64,000 nt of DNA from G963665925 sp963676345 (GCA_963676345.2 CAXXTS010000001.1:558001-622000), one strand, 5' to 3'. Positions 53,326 to 61,462 are shown, counted from the first letter of the stretch. The notes: generated by a model not told the origin, from the sequence alone. Program-made: numbers and translations.

Positions 53326-53644
53326 CTACCTCCTGCTTACAGACCATTTTATTGGTGCTAGAATATTTTCATGCCGAAAATAAATGTAGCTTTCACAGTT
53401 GCCCCTTTTTTCATAAAATAAGACAACTTCTTCAGAAGACAAGGATTTATCATTTGTCACAAAGAAGATGTAGTGATATTCCTTCTCGAATAATGTCATT
53501 TGATCAGTTTCAATGTTTTCTTTTAATAATTCGAAATACTACTATTCTTCTATTGTCATCTCACTTATCTAGCTTGGTAAACATTTCTGTTGTAACTCTA
53601 CCGTCTTGATGACCTTCCACGTTAATTTCGTTTACCTTTGTCAT
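53326..53644 (-). pseudogene. Internally deleted transposase remnant
   Basis: A normal-looking start (AAGGAGTTGAG, ATG at 53644) gives MTKVNEINVEGHQDGRVTTE, then MFTKLDK and a stop at 53561. From 53493 another open segment reads LFEKEYHYIFFVTND and EEVVLFYEKRGNCESYI, to a stop at 53326. This is the C-terminal style of IS1380/IS4-type DDE transposases. N- and C-terminal ends survive while the middle is gone. It is fused on its upstream side to mtaB-like repeat copy 3, and a shorter fragment of the same start precedes copy 4. Confidence 0.65.
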
Positions 53645-53691
53645 CTCAACTCCTTAAATCATCTGAATCGCAGGTGGTTTTCATTATACAA

Positions 53692-53723
53692 ACAAAACCA
53701 CACCCAATCATTCAGGTGTGGTC
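53692..53723 (-). terminator. Repeat-family terminator, copy 3
   Basis: ACCACACC (53697-53704) / GGTGTGGT (53715-53722), then TTTTGTTTG on the minus strand. Confidence 0.82.
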
Positions 53724-53801
53724 AAATATAATCAAATTATTCAATTTTAAAGCGGCACTCAAACCCCTCAAATTCCAACAAATGATCGCCATCCCATGTG
53801 C

Positions 53802-53903
53802 TTAGACGCTCGGACATCCCAGGGTCAGAGCTGTCACAGTACGACCTAGTTCCTTCTTATTTTTATCAGTATCTTTTGTACTGTTCAATTTGATATCTAC
53901 CAT
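53802..53903 (-). CDS. 33-aa ORF derived from the mtaB 5' end, copy 3
   Basis: Starts MVDIKLNSTKDTDKNKKELG and ends TVTALTLGCPSV. It differs from mtaB at many codons but keeps exactly 33 codons, the ribosome binding site, and the LGCPSV end shared with copies 2 and 4. No indel has disturbed the frame. Confidence 0.5.
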   Translation of the reverse strand: MVDIKLNSTKDTDKNKKELGRTVTALTLGCPSV

Positions 53904-54011
53904 TTTTTCCTCCACGTTCTTACACTAATTTATAAATGTATCACGTGTTTGATGATAATTCAACTATGAATAGTACAACTTCCCTCATAACCAAGATAAT
54001 TCTAATCATTG

Positions 54012-54704
54012 TTATCCAAACAATCGCTGCCAAACATATGTCAGCCCCATAACAATAAACAGTCCCGGAAGCATATTGATGACATTTACTCTTACCATTT
54101 TAGCCAGTTTAAGTCCAGCCGCTAATGAGATAATACCACCACAAGCTTTGAAATCACCCAGTATTCCAGCATTGAGCATTGGAACAACAACACCTGCACT
54201 ATAATAGCAAAGGAGTCCAATGACGCTCTGAGGTATGGCAATTAAGGAAACTACGAAGCCTGTTGTCGTACCAAATATCATGGCTGTAAAAAAATCCATG
54301 ATTGATTTAGCAATCAGAATACTTGAATTTCCTGTGAAACCTTCATTCAAAGCTCCAAAAATGCCTGTTCCGCTAAAGCAAAAAAGTGCAATCACCGTCG
54401 CAAGGATTTCCTTTTTGTCTTCATCGACCTCCCCTATTTTCTTTAACAGCCGTGAAATCCACTCTTTAAGCCTATGCTCTAAATCTGCAAGTTCTCCAAT
54501 TATTGTTCCTAATATTACAGCCAGGATCACTGGTGCTAAATTTTCCACCTGATTAATCAAAACAATACTGATGGATAATGCAGATAAACCAAATACAACA
54601 GGTAATATATCAATAAGACGATTTGGCATTCTCTTTCTCAATACAGTTCCGATAATACCACCAATTAGAACAACACTTGCATTTATTAAAACTCCTACTG
54701 GCAT
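54012..54704 (-). CDS. DUF554 membrane protein
   Basis: 230 aa, about seven hydrophobic segments, starting PVGVLINASVVLIGGIIGTVLRKRMPNRL, with the family-typical FSGTGIFGALNEGFTG. DUF554 (YqgA/YdfK) proteins are putative transporters of unknown substrate. The ATG follows AGAAAGGAAG. Its terminator is not evident; repeat copy 3 lies downstream. Confidence 0.88.
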   Translation of the reverse strand: MPVGVLINASVVLIGGIIGTVLRKRMPNRLIDILPVVFGLSALSISIVLINQVENLAPVILAVILGTIIGELADLEHRLKEWISRLLKKIGEVDEDKKEILATVIALFCFSGTGIFGALNEGFTGNSSILIAKSIMDFFTAMIFGTTTGFVVSLIAIPQSVIGLLCYYSAGVVVPMLNAGILGDFKACGGIISLAAGLKLAKMVRVNVINMLPGLFIVMGLTYVWQRLFG

Positions 54705-54748
54705 TGAACTTCCTTTCTATAATTCTAAAAGTCTACTCCTTAATAAGA

Positions 54749-54790
54749 AATCATCCTCCCCAGTATTAAACAAGACCAAGGAGGATGATT
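54749..54790 (-). terminator. Hairpin terminator after the esterase gene
   Basis: AATCATCCTCC (54749-54759) / GGAGGATGATT (54780-54790), followed on the minus strand by TCTTATT. The T run is weak but the stem is perfect. Confidence 0.65.
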
Positions 54791-54807
54791 AAATTGATTT
54801 TACATAC

Positions 54808-55686
54808 TTATTCCAAGAAAGATACAATCATGTCTAAGGCTTCCTCATGGCGGTCCATTCTATTTACAGTAAAGCCATGTACGCACCCTTTAAAAACCAT
54901 TGACTCTACATCAACACCTGATGACAATAACTTTTGAGAAAACTTTATCCCTTCCTCAGAAAGCATATCGTCACCAGAGATAATATTGAGAACTTTAGGA
55001 AAACCTGTGAGTTTAGTGTTTTCTGTAAAAAGAGGAGAGACTCTATAATCTCTAAGTTCTTCTGCTCTACAATAAAAACTATTATAAGCCCTTGCCCTTT
55101 CAGGCGGCATATCTCGTTCAAATCTCGGTTTCTCTGCTGGATCAGTAAACAAATCAAGAGGCGCATACTCTATCGCTACGCGTTCTACAATGTTCATTTT
55201 GTGTTCCAAGGCCTTTATTGTAATTCCAACTGCCAAATTACCACCGGCGCTATGGCCCATTAAACGAATTTGATTCTGATTGATGCCCAGTTCATGCGCA
55301 TGTAAATAGACCCACTCCAAAATATCAAAGCATTCATTTAAGGCAACCGGGAAAACCTGTTCTGGTGCTAACTTATAATCAACATCCATAACCTTGCACT
55401 TCAACCGATGTGCCAGTTTATAGCAAAACAACTTATCACGATCCAGTCTTTTATTGATAAAGCCGCCACCATGCAGGTTAATAATTAGTGCAGCACTATC
55501 CTTTACATTTTCAGGGGTAATCATAAACACCCTGTAAACACCAGAACTTGTTGAAACGTGCATCGCTTCTTCACTTGCTGAATATGCCTTAAACTCTTCT
55601 GGTTCAACAGGTTTATACCTACTGCTATTCCTCATACGATCTGCCATTTGTAATTTTTCTTCGTAGGTTAGCACTTTATCTTTCAT
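54808..55686 (-). CDS. Alpha/beta hydrolase of the HSL esterase/lipase family
   Basis: 292 aa. The oxyanion motif HGGG (IINLHGGGFINK near residue 90), the nucleophile elbow GHSAGG and the late acid and His regions (SGDDMLSEEG, CVHGF) fit the hormone-sensitive-lipase group. It is cytoplasmic. It lies downstream of the enolase-superfamily gene and a transporter fragment, so it may hydrolyse an ester or lactone in the same catabolic module. Substrate unknown. Confidence 0.87.
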   Translation of the reverse strand: MKDKVLTYEEKLQMADRMRNSSRYKPVEPEEFKAYSASEEAMHVSTSSGVYRVFMITPENVKDSAALIINLHGGGFINKRLDRDKLFCYKLAHRLKCKVMDVDYKLAPEQVFPVALNECFDILEWVYLHAHELGINQNQIRLMGHSAGGNLAVGITIKALEHKMNIVERVAIEYAPLDLFTDPAEKPRFERDMPPERARAYNSFYCRAEELRDYRVSPLFTENTKLTGFPKVLNIISGDDMLSEEGIKFSQKLLSSGVDVESMVFKGCVHGFTVNRMDRHEEALDMIVSFLE

Positions 55687-55698
55687 AATTTCTCCTAT

Positions 55699-55935
55699 CT
55701 AGACAGGCAACACGCTTAGTGCAATTGATACAAGCACAGATACTACCGAAAGTAGATATATCTTTGGCATATTGACCTTTAGATTTTCCCTCAGAGATGT
55801 GTCTACCATATCCATTGCCAAATATGTCGTTGGTGCGAGTGGGCTGATCAGCAGGCAGAAGTTTGCACCAATGAGCATTGCGGCTGCCATATTAATCGAT
55901 TCAACACCAAAGGTTTCCCCAATACCTGCGAAAAT
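55699..55935 (-). pseudogene. C-terminal fragment of a CitMHS-like transporter
   Basis: The readable frame IFAGIGETFGVESINMAAAM, then LIGANFCLLISPLAPTTYLA, continues to a stop at 55699 and resembles the C-terminus of citrate/metabolite permeases. Directly upstream is an in-frame TAG and the rest of the gene is missing. An ATG at 55890 could give 63 aa but is unlikely to be functional. A remnant between the enolase-superfamily and esterase genes. Confidence 0.65.
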
Positions 55936-55982
55936 CTATTGTTCCTAACATTTATATCTTCCCCCTATTTCATATGATTTAT

Positions 55983-57125
55983 CTACCGATCATATACCGA
56001 ACCATCATAAGCAATCATTGCGGATATACTTCTTTGCTTTGGTGGAAACCTTTCTTCGATATCATCAATTAGATCAATACCAAGTCCTGGTCCGTCAGGA
56101 ATATAAATGTATCCATCCTCTACTCTAAATGGCTCTTTCATCATTTTGGCCTCTTCACCTGCATGATAAAAAGATGGAAATTCCTGTATTAGTAAGTTCG
56201 GTATGCATGCATCGAGCTGAAGACAGGCTGCTGTGGATATGGGTCCTAGCGGGTTATGTGGTGCTATTGCAATATAATTTGCCTCCGCAATGGCAGCAAT
56301 CTTCTTAGCCGCTGTTATGCCCCCTACTACGCACACATCAGGTCTAAGGTATCTTGCTGCATTTTGTGAGCAAAAAGACTGCATTTCCTGAATGCTAATT
56401 GCGCGTTCTCCTGTAGCTATTGGGATATTTATACTGTTTGCAACATTTGCCATAGCTTCAACACTGTCCGGTGCTATAGGGTCTTCAATAAACAGTGGAT
56501 TGTATTTTTCAACACCTCGTGCGAATGCTACTGCTTCACTAGGCGTCATGCTTCTGTGCACTTCCAGGCAAAGGTCAAAATCCTCACCAACAGCTTCTCT
56601 GCATACCTTTACTCGATTAATGTAATCCGAAACCTTATTTGAGAAAATGCATTCCTCACGAGACACATCGTTCGTAGCCATACTCCCGCACATCATGAGA
56701 CGAGCCGCAGTAAACCCCTGTTCTTTCAGCTTCAGACAACCCTCGACCATTTTCTGTGGATCAGACTCGAAAACAGGTGCATATGTCCTGACCTTGTCGC
56801 GCGTTTTCCCCCCTAACAATTGATAAATAGGAACATTCAGCGTCTTGCCCAATATATCCCATAAAGCAATATCCACTGCCGAAATTGCACTTAGAACAAC
56901 TGAACCCCTAAAATACATACTCCTATACATAAAGTTGAAATGATGTTCAATCTGTAATGGATTTTTTCCAACAAGATAGGATTTCAGCTTTTCAAGTGCA
57001 CCCGCACAAGCATCAAGATATCCCCATGCACCCATTTCACCAATACCATATATGCCCTCATCTGTTTCAACTTTCACGAAAAGATATTTTGAAGCAGGAA
57101 TCAATTTTATATCTTTAATAATCAT
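55983..57125 (-). CDS. Enolase-superfamily dehydratase (mandelate racemase/galactonate dehydratase-like)
   Basis: 380 aa. The N-terminal capping domain (IKDIKLIPASKYLFVKVETD) precedes a TIM barrel with metal and base residues in LCLEVHRS, FIEDPIAPD, TGERAIS and PHNPLGP. The EVH/EDP/GER and HNP pattern matches the ManD/GalD-type acid sugar dehydratases. It shares an operon with an SLC13-type permease and a LysR regulator, so a sugar acid or related hydroxyacid is the likely substrate. No kinase or aldolase gene is nearby to define the pathway. Confidence 0.88.
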   Translation of the reverse strand: MIIKDIKLIPASKYLFVKVETDEGIYGIGEMGAWGYLDACAGALEKLKSYLVGKNPLQIEHHFNFMYRSMYFRGSVVLSAISAVDIALWDILGKTLNVPIYQLLGGKTRDKVRTYAPVFESDPQKMVEGCLKLKEQGFTAARLMMCGSMATNDVSREECIFSNKVSDYINRVKVCREAVGEDFDLCLEVHRSMTPSEAVAFARGVEKYNPLFIEDPIAPDSVEAMANVANSINIPIATGERAISIQEMQSFCSQNAARYLRPDVCVVGGITAAKKIAAIAEANYIAIAPHNPLGPISTAACLQLDACIPNLLIQEFPSFYHAGEEAKMMKEPFRVEDGYIYIPDGPGLGIDLIDDIEERFPPKQRSISAMIAYDGSVYDR

Positions 57126-57158
57126 TTCGAAATTACTCCTTTTACTCAGATACGCCGT

Positions 57159-58430
57159 CTAATAGAATGGGAACATTACTGGAAGAATGAAGATTGCCAG
57201 CGCTGTAACAGCAATAGTCAGCGGCAATCCAGCCTTCAAGTAGTCCTTTAGCTTATAACCGCCTGGTCCCATAATAATAGTTTGTGCAGGTGCTGCCATA
57301 GGCGTTAGAATTGATGTACATCCAGCTATAAGGACCCCCATAACAAGTGCACGAGGATCAACACCAATTTTTGCGCCCGCCGCAGATACCAGTGGTACAA
57401 ATATCATTATCGTTGCAATGTTTGACATGATTTGTGTCAATAACAGTGGCACTATAAAGAACACAGCCATAATAAAATAGGGATTTGTTGAATTTCCGAG
57501 CATTCTAATCATTTGATCGGCTACTACATCGCCTGCACCTGTAACTTTTATGCCGTTTGAAAGAGCCAGTACACCTGCAAACAGAAAAATAGTTGGCATA
57601 TGTATGGATCCTAGCGCTTCTTTTTCAGATAGAACACCAGTCAACACAAGTGCACAAGCGCCCAAGCATGCGAGTACGAACATTTCTATTCCAATTTGTT
57701 TTGCAAAAAGAATCGCAAGAATAGTTGCTAGAATGATTGCTACAGCTGTTTTTTCCTTAGAAGAACTTAGTTTTTCACCTACATTATGTGTGAAAGTATC
57801 GTTGAACTCATGGTTTGGGATATCTGGAAGTAGTCTCCAGCAAATTACAGATACATAAAAGAGTGCTAACATGAAAAACGGTAGCCTTGCAATTGTGAAA
57901 GACCATATTGTAAATGGTACAGTGCCACCTGCCTTCATCATAATATCACTAAAAGCAAGATTGCTCGCACCTTGACCTAGGAAGGTCATACCTGTTGCAA
58001 TGTTTGCGACAACCATTGCTGGAAACAGCAATCTGCTTCTACTAATATTGATTTCATTTGCAATGCCAACAAGAAGGGGCAGCATAATAGCCGCTGTTGC
58101 AGTTGAACTCGTAAGAATTGCCAGCATCCCCGCTGTAATACTCGCTATGAAAATGAGCATTTTAGGCTTGTCTTTATAACTTACAACCAGATTTTGAACT
58201 TTTGTAAGAACAGATGTTTTAGTAAGGCCAGCGCCAATAACAAACATCGCGGTAAACATAACAACATTCTTATTGATGAATCCAGATAATGCATCAGCAG
58301 GTGACATTACACCCGTCATAATGAATGCTAAAATAATACCTGTTGAAATTAATGAAAAAGGAACTTTCCCTGACATAAATGCCACTATCGTACATGCAAG
58401 AATTATGAGCGTAATCGTTAACGGTTCCAT
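57159..58430 (-). CDS. SLC13/ArsB-superfamily permease
   Basis: 423 aa, about 11-12 membrane helices, with the duplicated hairpin motif region LTSSTATAAIMLPLLVGIAN and LTQIMSNIATIMIFVPLVSA typical of the ion-transporter/SLC13 (DASS) clan. It should import a carboxylate or sugar acid with Na+ or H+. It is 33 nt upstream of the enolase-superfamily gene and downstream of the LysR gene. Confidence 0.87.
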   Translation of the reverse strand: MEPLTITLIILACTIVAFMSGKVPFSLISTGIILAFIMTGVMSPADALSGFINKNVVMFTAMFVIGAGLTKTSVLTKVQNLVVSYKDKPKMLIFIASITAGMLAILTSSTATAAIMLPLLVGIANEINISRSRLLFPAMVVANIATGMTFLGQGASNLAFSDIMMKAGGTVPFTIWSFTIARLPFFMLALFYVSVICWRLLPDIPNHEFNDTFTHNVGEKLSSSKEKTAVAIILATILAILFAKQIGIEMFVLACLGACALVLTGVLSEKEALGSIHMPTIFLFAGVLALSNGIKVTGAGDVVADQMIRMLGNSTNPYFIMAVFFIVPLLLTQIMSNIATIMIFVPLVSAAGAKIGVDPRALVMGVLIAGCTSILTPMAAPAQTIIMGPGGYKLKDYLKAGLPLTIAVTALAIFILPVMFPFY

Positions 58431-58482
58431 AATTTCTCCTCTCCTTATAAAATCTTAAATATCCTAGAAATACGTTTTCCTC

Positions 58483-58519
58483 AACATCATGATGTTTTAC
58501 TATAGCAATATTGTTAAAC
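58483..58519. promoter_or_regulatory. Candidate LysR operator before the SLC13 operon
   Basis: A perfect 14-bp palindrome AACATCATGATGTT (58483-58496) overlaps an imperfect dyad GTTTTAC-N12-GTTAAAC (58494-58519). These lie between the LysR-type gene and the permease it probably controls, near a TGCTATAGT extended -10-like sequence on the minus strand. Confidence 0.5.
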
Positions 58520-58602
58520 TCATATTATCTTCCACTATAATCATATTCAAGGTTCTTGTTTTCACTAATAATCAACTTTTGGGTTTATATTTAGTTTTAC
58601 CA

Positions 58603-58630
58603 ATAAAAAAACAGCCTTTATGGCTGTTAA
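58603..58630 (-). terminator. Intrinsic terminator after the LysR gene
   Basis: AACAGCC (58610-58616) / GGCTGTT (58622-58628), followed by seven T on the minus strand. It separates the regulator from the permease operon. Confidence 0.85.
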
Positions 58631-58640
58631 AAAACTGCAT

Positions 58641-59555
58641 CTACACTATTTTGTAATACTTCTTGCACAAGTCAAAGATTTCTGTTTCATAACCTCTCGG
58701 GACGAATCCTTTTTTACATATTATAGATAAATCTCTTACAATGGGCTTTTTCCCAAAGGAAAGAAGTTCAACAGATGAGCGAAACTCCTCTAATCTGGCT
58801 GGTAGATCATATCCGATTGTGATTCCAAAATTATTGGCAACACTTAAAATGGTAAGTTCTGTCGTATGGACTTGCATGTTAACCTTTGGTGCTATACCGC
58901 TATTCTCAAAAAATTCATCCATCACCTTCCGTGGCTCCTGCTCTTTATAAAGACTGACAAAAGTCTCATCTTTCAATTTTTTTGCATCTACCCACGGATA
59001 TTTGAATCCGTCTTTCTTTATAGCATGTTCCATGATTGCATGATCCTTAGGTACAATCAATGCAATTTCAATCTGATTTATTCTCAAGTATTCAAACTGT
59101 TCCAATTTTTCGCGATGTGTTGTAATGGCAAATTCAATCAGTCCTTCATCCAGCATTCTCATTAACTCCTGGGAATGTGATGATTCGAGAACAATATCAA
59201 TATCAGGACACATTTTTTTAAATTCAGGAATAATCTTAGTGAATAGTATTTTTGACTGCATCAATTGAAATCCAAAACGCACGATTCCGCTCTTATCTTC
59301 TGAAATGCTCTGAATTTCACGCTCCATACTCTCCTGCATGTGAAGTAACCGCTTGGCCCAATCAATATAGCGTTCTCCTGCATAAGTCAATATAAACTTT
59401 TTTCCACTTCGATCAAACAGCTTAACACCCAATTCTTTTTCTTTGGTAATTACAAACTTACTTAGTGCAGAAGGGGTAATATAAAGTTTTTCTGCAGCTT
59501 TATTGATGTTTCCTTCTTCAGATACTCTAATAATGTATTCTAAACTTTTATTCAT
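58641..59555 (-). CDS. LysR-family transcriptional regulator
   Basis: 304 aa. The N-terminal winged HTH is clear (YIIRVSEEGNINKAAEKLYI, then TPSALSKFVITKEKELGVKL). The C-terminal effector domain has the usual IVRFGFQLMQSKILFTKIIP segment. It is upstream of, and same-stranded with, the SLC13/dehydratase operon and separated by a terminator and palindromes, so it is the probable activator of that operon. Confidence 0.92.
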   Translation of the reverse strand: MNKSLEYIIRVSEEGNINKAAEKLYITPSALSKFVITKEKELGVKLFDRSGKKFILTYAGERYIDWAKRLLHMQESMEREIQSISEDKSGIVRFGFQLMQSKILFTKIIPEFKKMCPDIDIVLESSHSQELMRMLDEGLIEFAITTHREKLEQFEYLRINQIEIALIVPKDHAIMEHAIKKDGFKYPWVDAKKLKDETFVSLYKEQEPRKVMDEFFENSGIAPKVNMQVHTTELTILSVANNFGITIGYDLPARLEEFRSSVELLSFGKKPIVRDLSIICKKGFVPRGYETEIFDLCKKYYKIV

Positions 59556-59670
59556 TTGGGGCCTCTTTTCAGCCTATCAATCCCATCTAACTTCGACTTG
59601 TGCTTATTATGTTACATTTATAGATACCTGATTGTCAATTAGTCGATAAAAATTAGTCTAAGTTGTTTAC

Positions 59671-59700
59671 AAAACCACACCCAATCATTCAGGTGTGGTC
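59671..59700 (-). terminator. Repeat-family terminator without an mtaB-like ORF
   Basis: ACCACACC (59674-59681) / GGTGTGGT (59692-59699), identical in stem and loop to those in copies 1-3, then TTTTG. It stands alone, either as a remnant of a repeat copy or as the terminator captured by the repeat. Confidence 0.82.
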
Positions 59701-59994
59701 AAATGATGGTTTTCCTTCATTTCTACACTTCATTCAATTCAATTTTTGCATTTATTAGTATCAGATTTAAACTCTTATCAGTTACACAGAAGCTATATAT
59801 CTACTCAAAATATTTCGAGGTAGTTATTTCTGCTAACGTTCTCGAAGTACCTCACTTTTTATGATTCGTATTCCATGTTTTACCATTAACTAAGTATAAG
59901 AAATGCCACTTCGTAAACAAAGGGGCATTTTGGGAACTGCTGTGTTGTGTATTGTATTTTCCATTTTCATGCAACTGATTTTTATTCATATCAC
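59701..59994. other. Intergenic stretch downstream of the toxin gene
   Basis: No gene seen. AAATGCC (59901-59907) can pair with GGGCATTT (59923-59930) as a weak terminator for the toxin-antitoxin unit, and GAGGTA/TACCTC near 59818-59852 form another small hairpin. Confidence 0.35.
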
Positions 59995-60336
59995 TTAATT
60001 GTTTAGAAGTTCCATCAATCTTATTTTAACTTCCATGACCTTTGTGGAATCAACTGTTCCATATTTTTTAACGATAATCCCCTTCGATAGAGTATAAATT
60101 TTGTCTGGTCTTATACATGATATCTTAGGCAATTTCCCTTCAATCATATTCTCACTATCAAGTACAACTTCCGTTTTTAAACCTCGTATATTTGATGTTA
60201 CTGCTGCTACAATTAAATCTTCCGTTCGTATATTATATTCATTATTTGATAACACCAATACTGGTCTTTTCTTTTTTGAAGTCAAATCTGAAAATGGGAC
60301 AGGAATTAATAAAATATCACCTTGTCTATAATCCAT
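59995..60336 (-). CDS. PemK/MazF-family endoribonuclease toxin
   Basis: 113 aa from the ATG at 60336 behind GAGGTGTGG. The fold signature is present: YRQGDILLIPVPFSDLTSKK, RPVLVLSN and a VAAVTSNI segment with the conserved Thr/Ser. These toxins cut mRNA at short motifs when the antitoxin is degraded. It overlaps the antitoxin gene by 11 nt, the expected translational coupling. Confidence 0.88.
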   Translation of the reverse strand: MDYRQGDILLIPVPFSDLTSKKKRPVLVLSNNEYNIRTEDLIVAAVTSNIRGLKTEVVLDSENMIEGKLPKISCIRPDKIYTLSKGIIVKKYGTVDSTKVMEVKIRLMELLNN

Positions 60337-60523
60337 TCCACACCTCATCATCAATATCATTATCCCAGAATGACATACTCGATTGACTTGCTTCTTGTAA
60401 ATCAGTATAGTCTTCTTTTGATTTTTTTGCCCTTAGGTATTCTATAAAATCTATCACTTCTGGCAATTCAATTTCAGACATTTCATCTATTAGTTTATGA
60501 ACATACTCTTTTGCAGTATTCAT
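60326..60523 (-). CDS. Antitoxin of the PemK/MazF-type pair
   Basis: 65 aa (MNTAKEYVHKLIDEMSEIEL start) with an alpha-helical N-terminus and an acidic Trp-containing tail (FWDNDIDDEVWNGL) suited to wrapping the toxin. It resembles short DUF2281-like antitoxins rather than a classic AbrB-type MazE. AGAGGTGA lies 6 nt before the ATG at 60523. The identification rests mainly on position directly before the toxin gene. Confidence 0.78.
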   Translation of the reverse strand: MNTAKEYVHKLIDEMSEIELPEVIDFIEYLRAKKSKEDYTDLQEASQSSMSFWDNDIDDEVWNGL

Positions 60524-60658
60524 TCTGTTCACCTCTCTTTATTCTATTATACAATATTTCAACTTTCGAGTCTCTATTACAATTTTTCTAGGGAAATATG
60601 ACACATATATACTTCAATCCCAAACATAATGTGTAATACTGTTTACGATGCCTATTCT

Positions 60659-60706
60659 TTACCGCTGAATGAAAATGCTATTTCCAATTTCGTTTACCTT
60701 TATCAT
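60659..60706 (-). pseudogene. Short fragment of the same transposase start as at 53.6 kb
   Basis: ATG at 60706 gives MIKVNEIGNSIFIQR and stop. The first seven residues and the upstream leader match the remnant ending at 53644. It shows that repeat copies 3 and 4 share flanking mobile DNA as well as the mtaB-like part. Confidence 0.5.
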
Positions 60707-60755
60707 CTCAACTCTTTAAAATCAAACGCATCGCAGGTGGTTTTCATTGTTCAAC

Positions 60756-60785
60756 AAAACCACACCCAATTACTCAGGTGTGGTC
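60756..60785 (-). terminator. Repeat-family terminator, copy 4
   Basis: ACCACACC (60759-60766) / GGTGTGGT (60777-60784) with a slightly changed loop (CAATTACTCA), then TTTTGTTGA on the minus strand. Confidence 0.82.
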
Positions 60786-60863
60786 CAATATAATCAAAAT
60801 CTTCATTTTTAAAGCGGCACTCAAACCCCTAAAATTTCAACAAATGGTCGCTATCTCATGTGC

Positions 60864-60965
60864 TTAGACACTCGGACAACCCAGGGTCATCGCTGTCACA
60901 GTACGACCCAGTCGCTTCTTATTTTCATCAGCACTTTGTGCACTGTTTAATTTGATATCTACCAT
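60864..60965 (-). CDS. 33-aa ORF derived from the mtaB 5' end, copy 4
   Basis: Begins MVDIKLNSAQSADENKKRLG and ends TVTAMTLGCPSV. It has several amino-acid changes from mtaB and copy 3 yet the same length and ending, and the GTGGAGG site is preserved. Expression unproven. Confidence 0.5.
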   Translation of the reverse strand: MVDIKLNSAQSADENKKRLGRTVTAMTLGCPSV

Positions 60966-61462
60966 CTTTTCCTCCACGTTCTACTACTAATTAATAAATG
61001 TATCACGTGTTTGGTGATAATTCAACTGCAAATAGTTTTGTGTTAAATGCTTTAGCAATTAATTTGAAATTGTAGTTTAGCATGAGCAGCTCTTTCGCAT
61101 TTAGGTTCTCCCAGACCCATATTCGAGTGCAAACGTTCCTCTTTTTCCATTGCTATACCAAGTACACTTTGATAACATTTACTACCTAACTATCTATTTT
61201 CAATGCTTTCATTTATTTCTACTTCCTTTGGTTCCGGTTTGTACTTGGTACGAGAGGTTACACTTATGAAAAGCATCTTTTCCTGTTCTCTGGTCGCCGT
61301 AAAGACAGAATTAATGCTTAATACTGGCAAGATGATGGTTTCCTACTCCTGTATAAGCGGTTAGAAAACGGTTCATTTCAGTGGCCAAATGATCCAGAAG
61401 AAGTCAAAAGCATTACAAAACAAGAACTTAGATGGCTGCTTGAAGGCTTATCGATCAATCAG

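Larger units (their letters stand above)
53691..53978 (-). repeat. mtaB-5'-like repeat, copy 3 (shortened)
   Basis: Terminator (53697-53722), conserved 3' region, 33-codon ORF and about 70 nt of leader; similarity fades shortly after GATAATTCAACT. More diverged than copies 1 and 2. Positions 53623-53700 also match 60683-60760 beside copy 4. Confidence 0.82.
60753..61251 (-). repeat. mtaB-5'-like repeat, copy 4 (diverged, full length)
   Basis: Terminator (60759-60784), conserved 3' region, 33-codon ORF, leader identical to mtaB for about 55 nt upstream of the ATG, then a diverged leader ending in GTACTTGGTAC at 61241-61251. TACCAAGTAC lies about 90 nt before it as an inverted partner. IS66 debris begins directly after. 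Confidence 0.85.

Noticed and set aside
55699..55890. Intact 63-aa membrane protein
   Set aside because: It is the C-terminal piece of a larger permease, preceded by an in-frame stop; treated as a pseudogene.
24167..61251. Complete integrative element with its own integrase
   Set aside because: No tyrosine or serine recombinase gene is visible between the repeats; only IS transposases were found.
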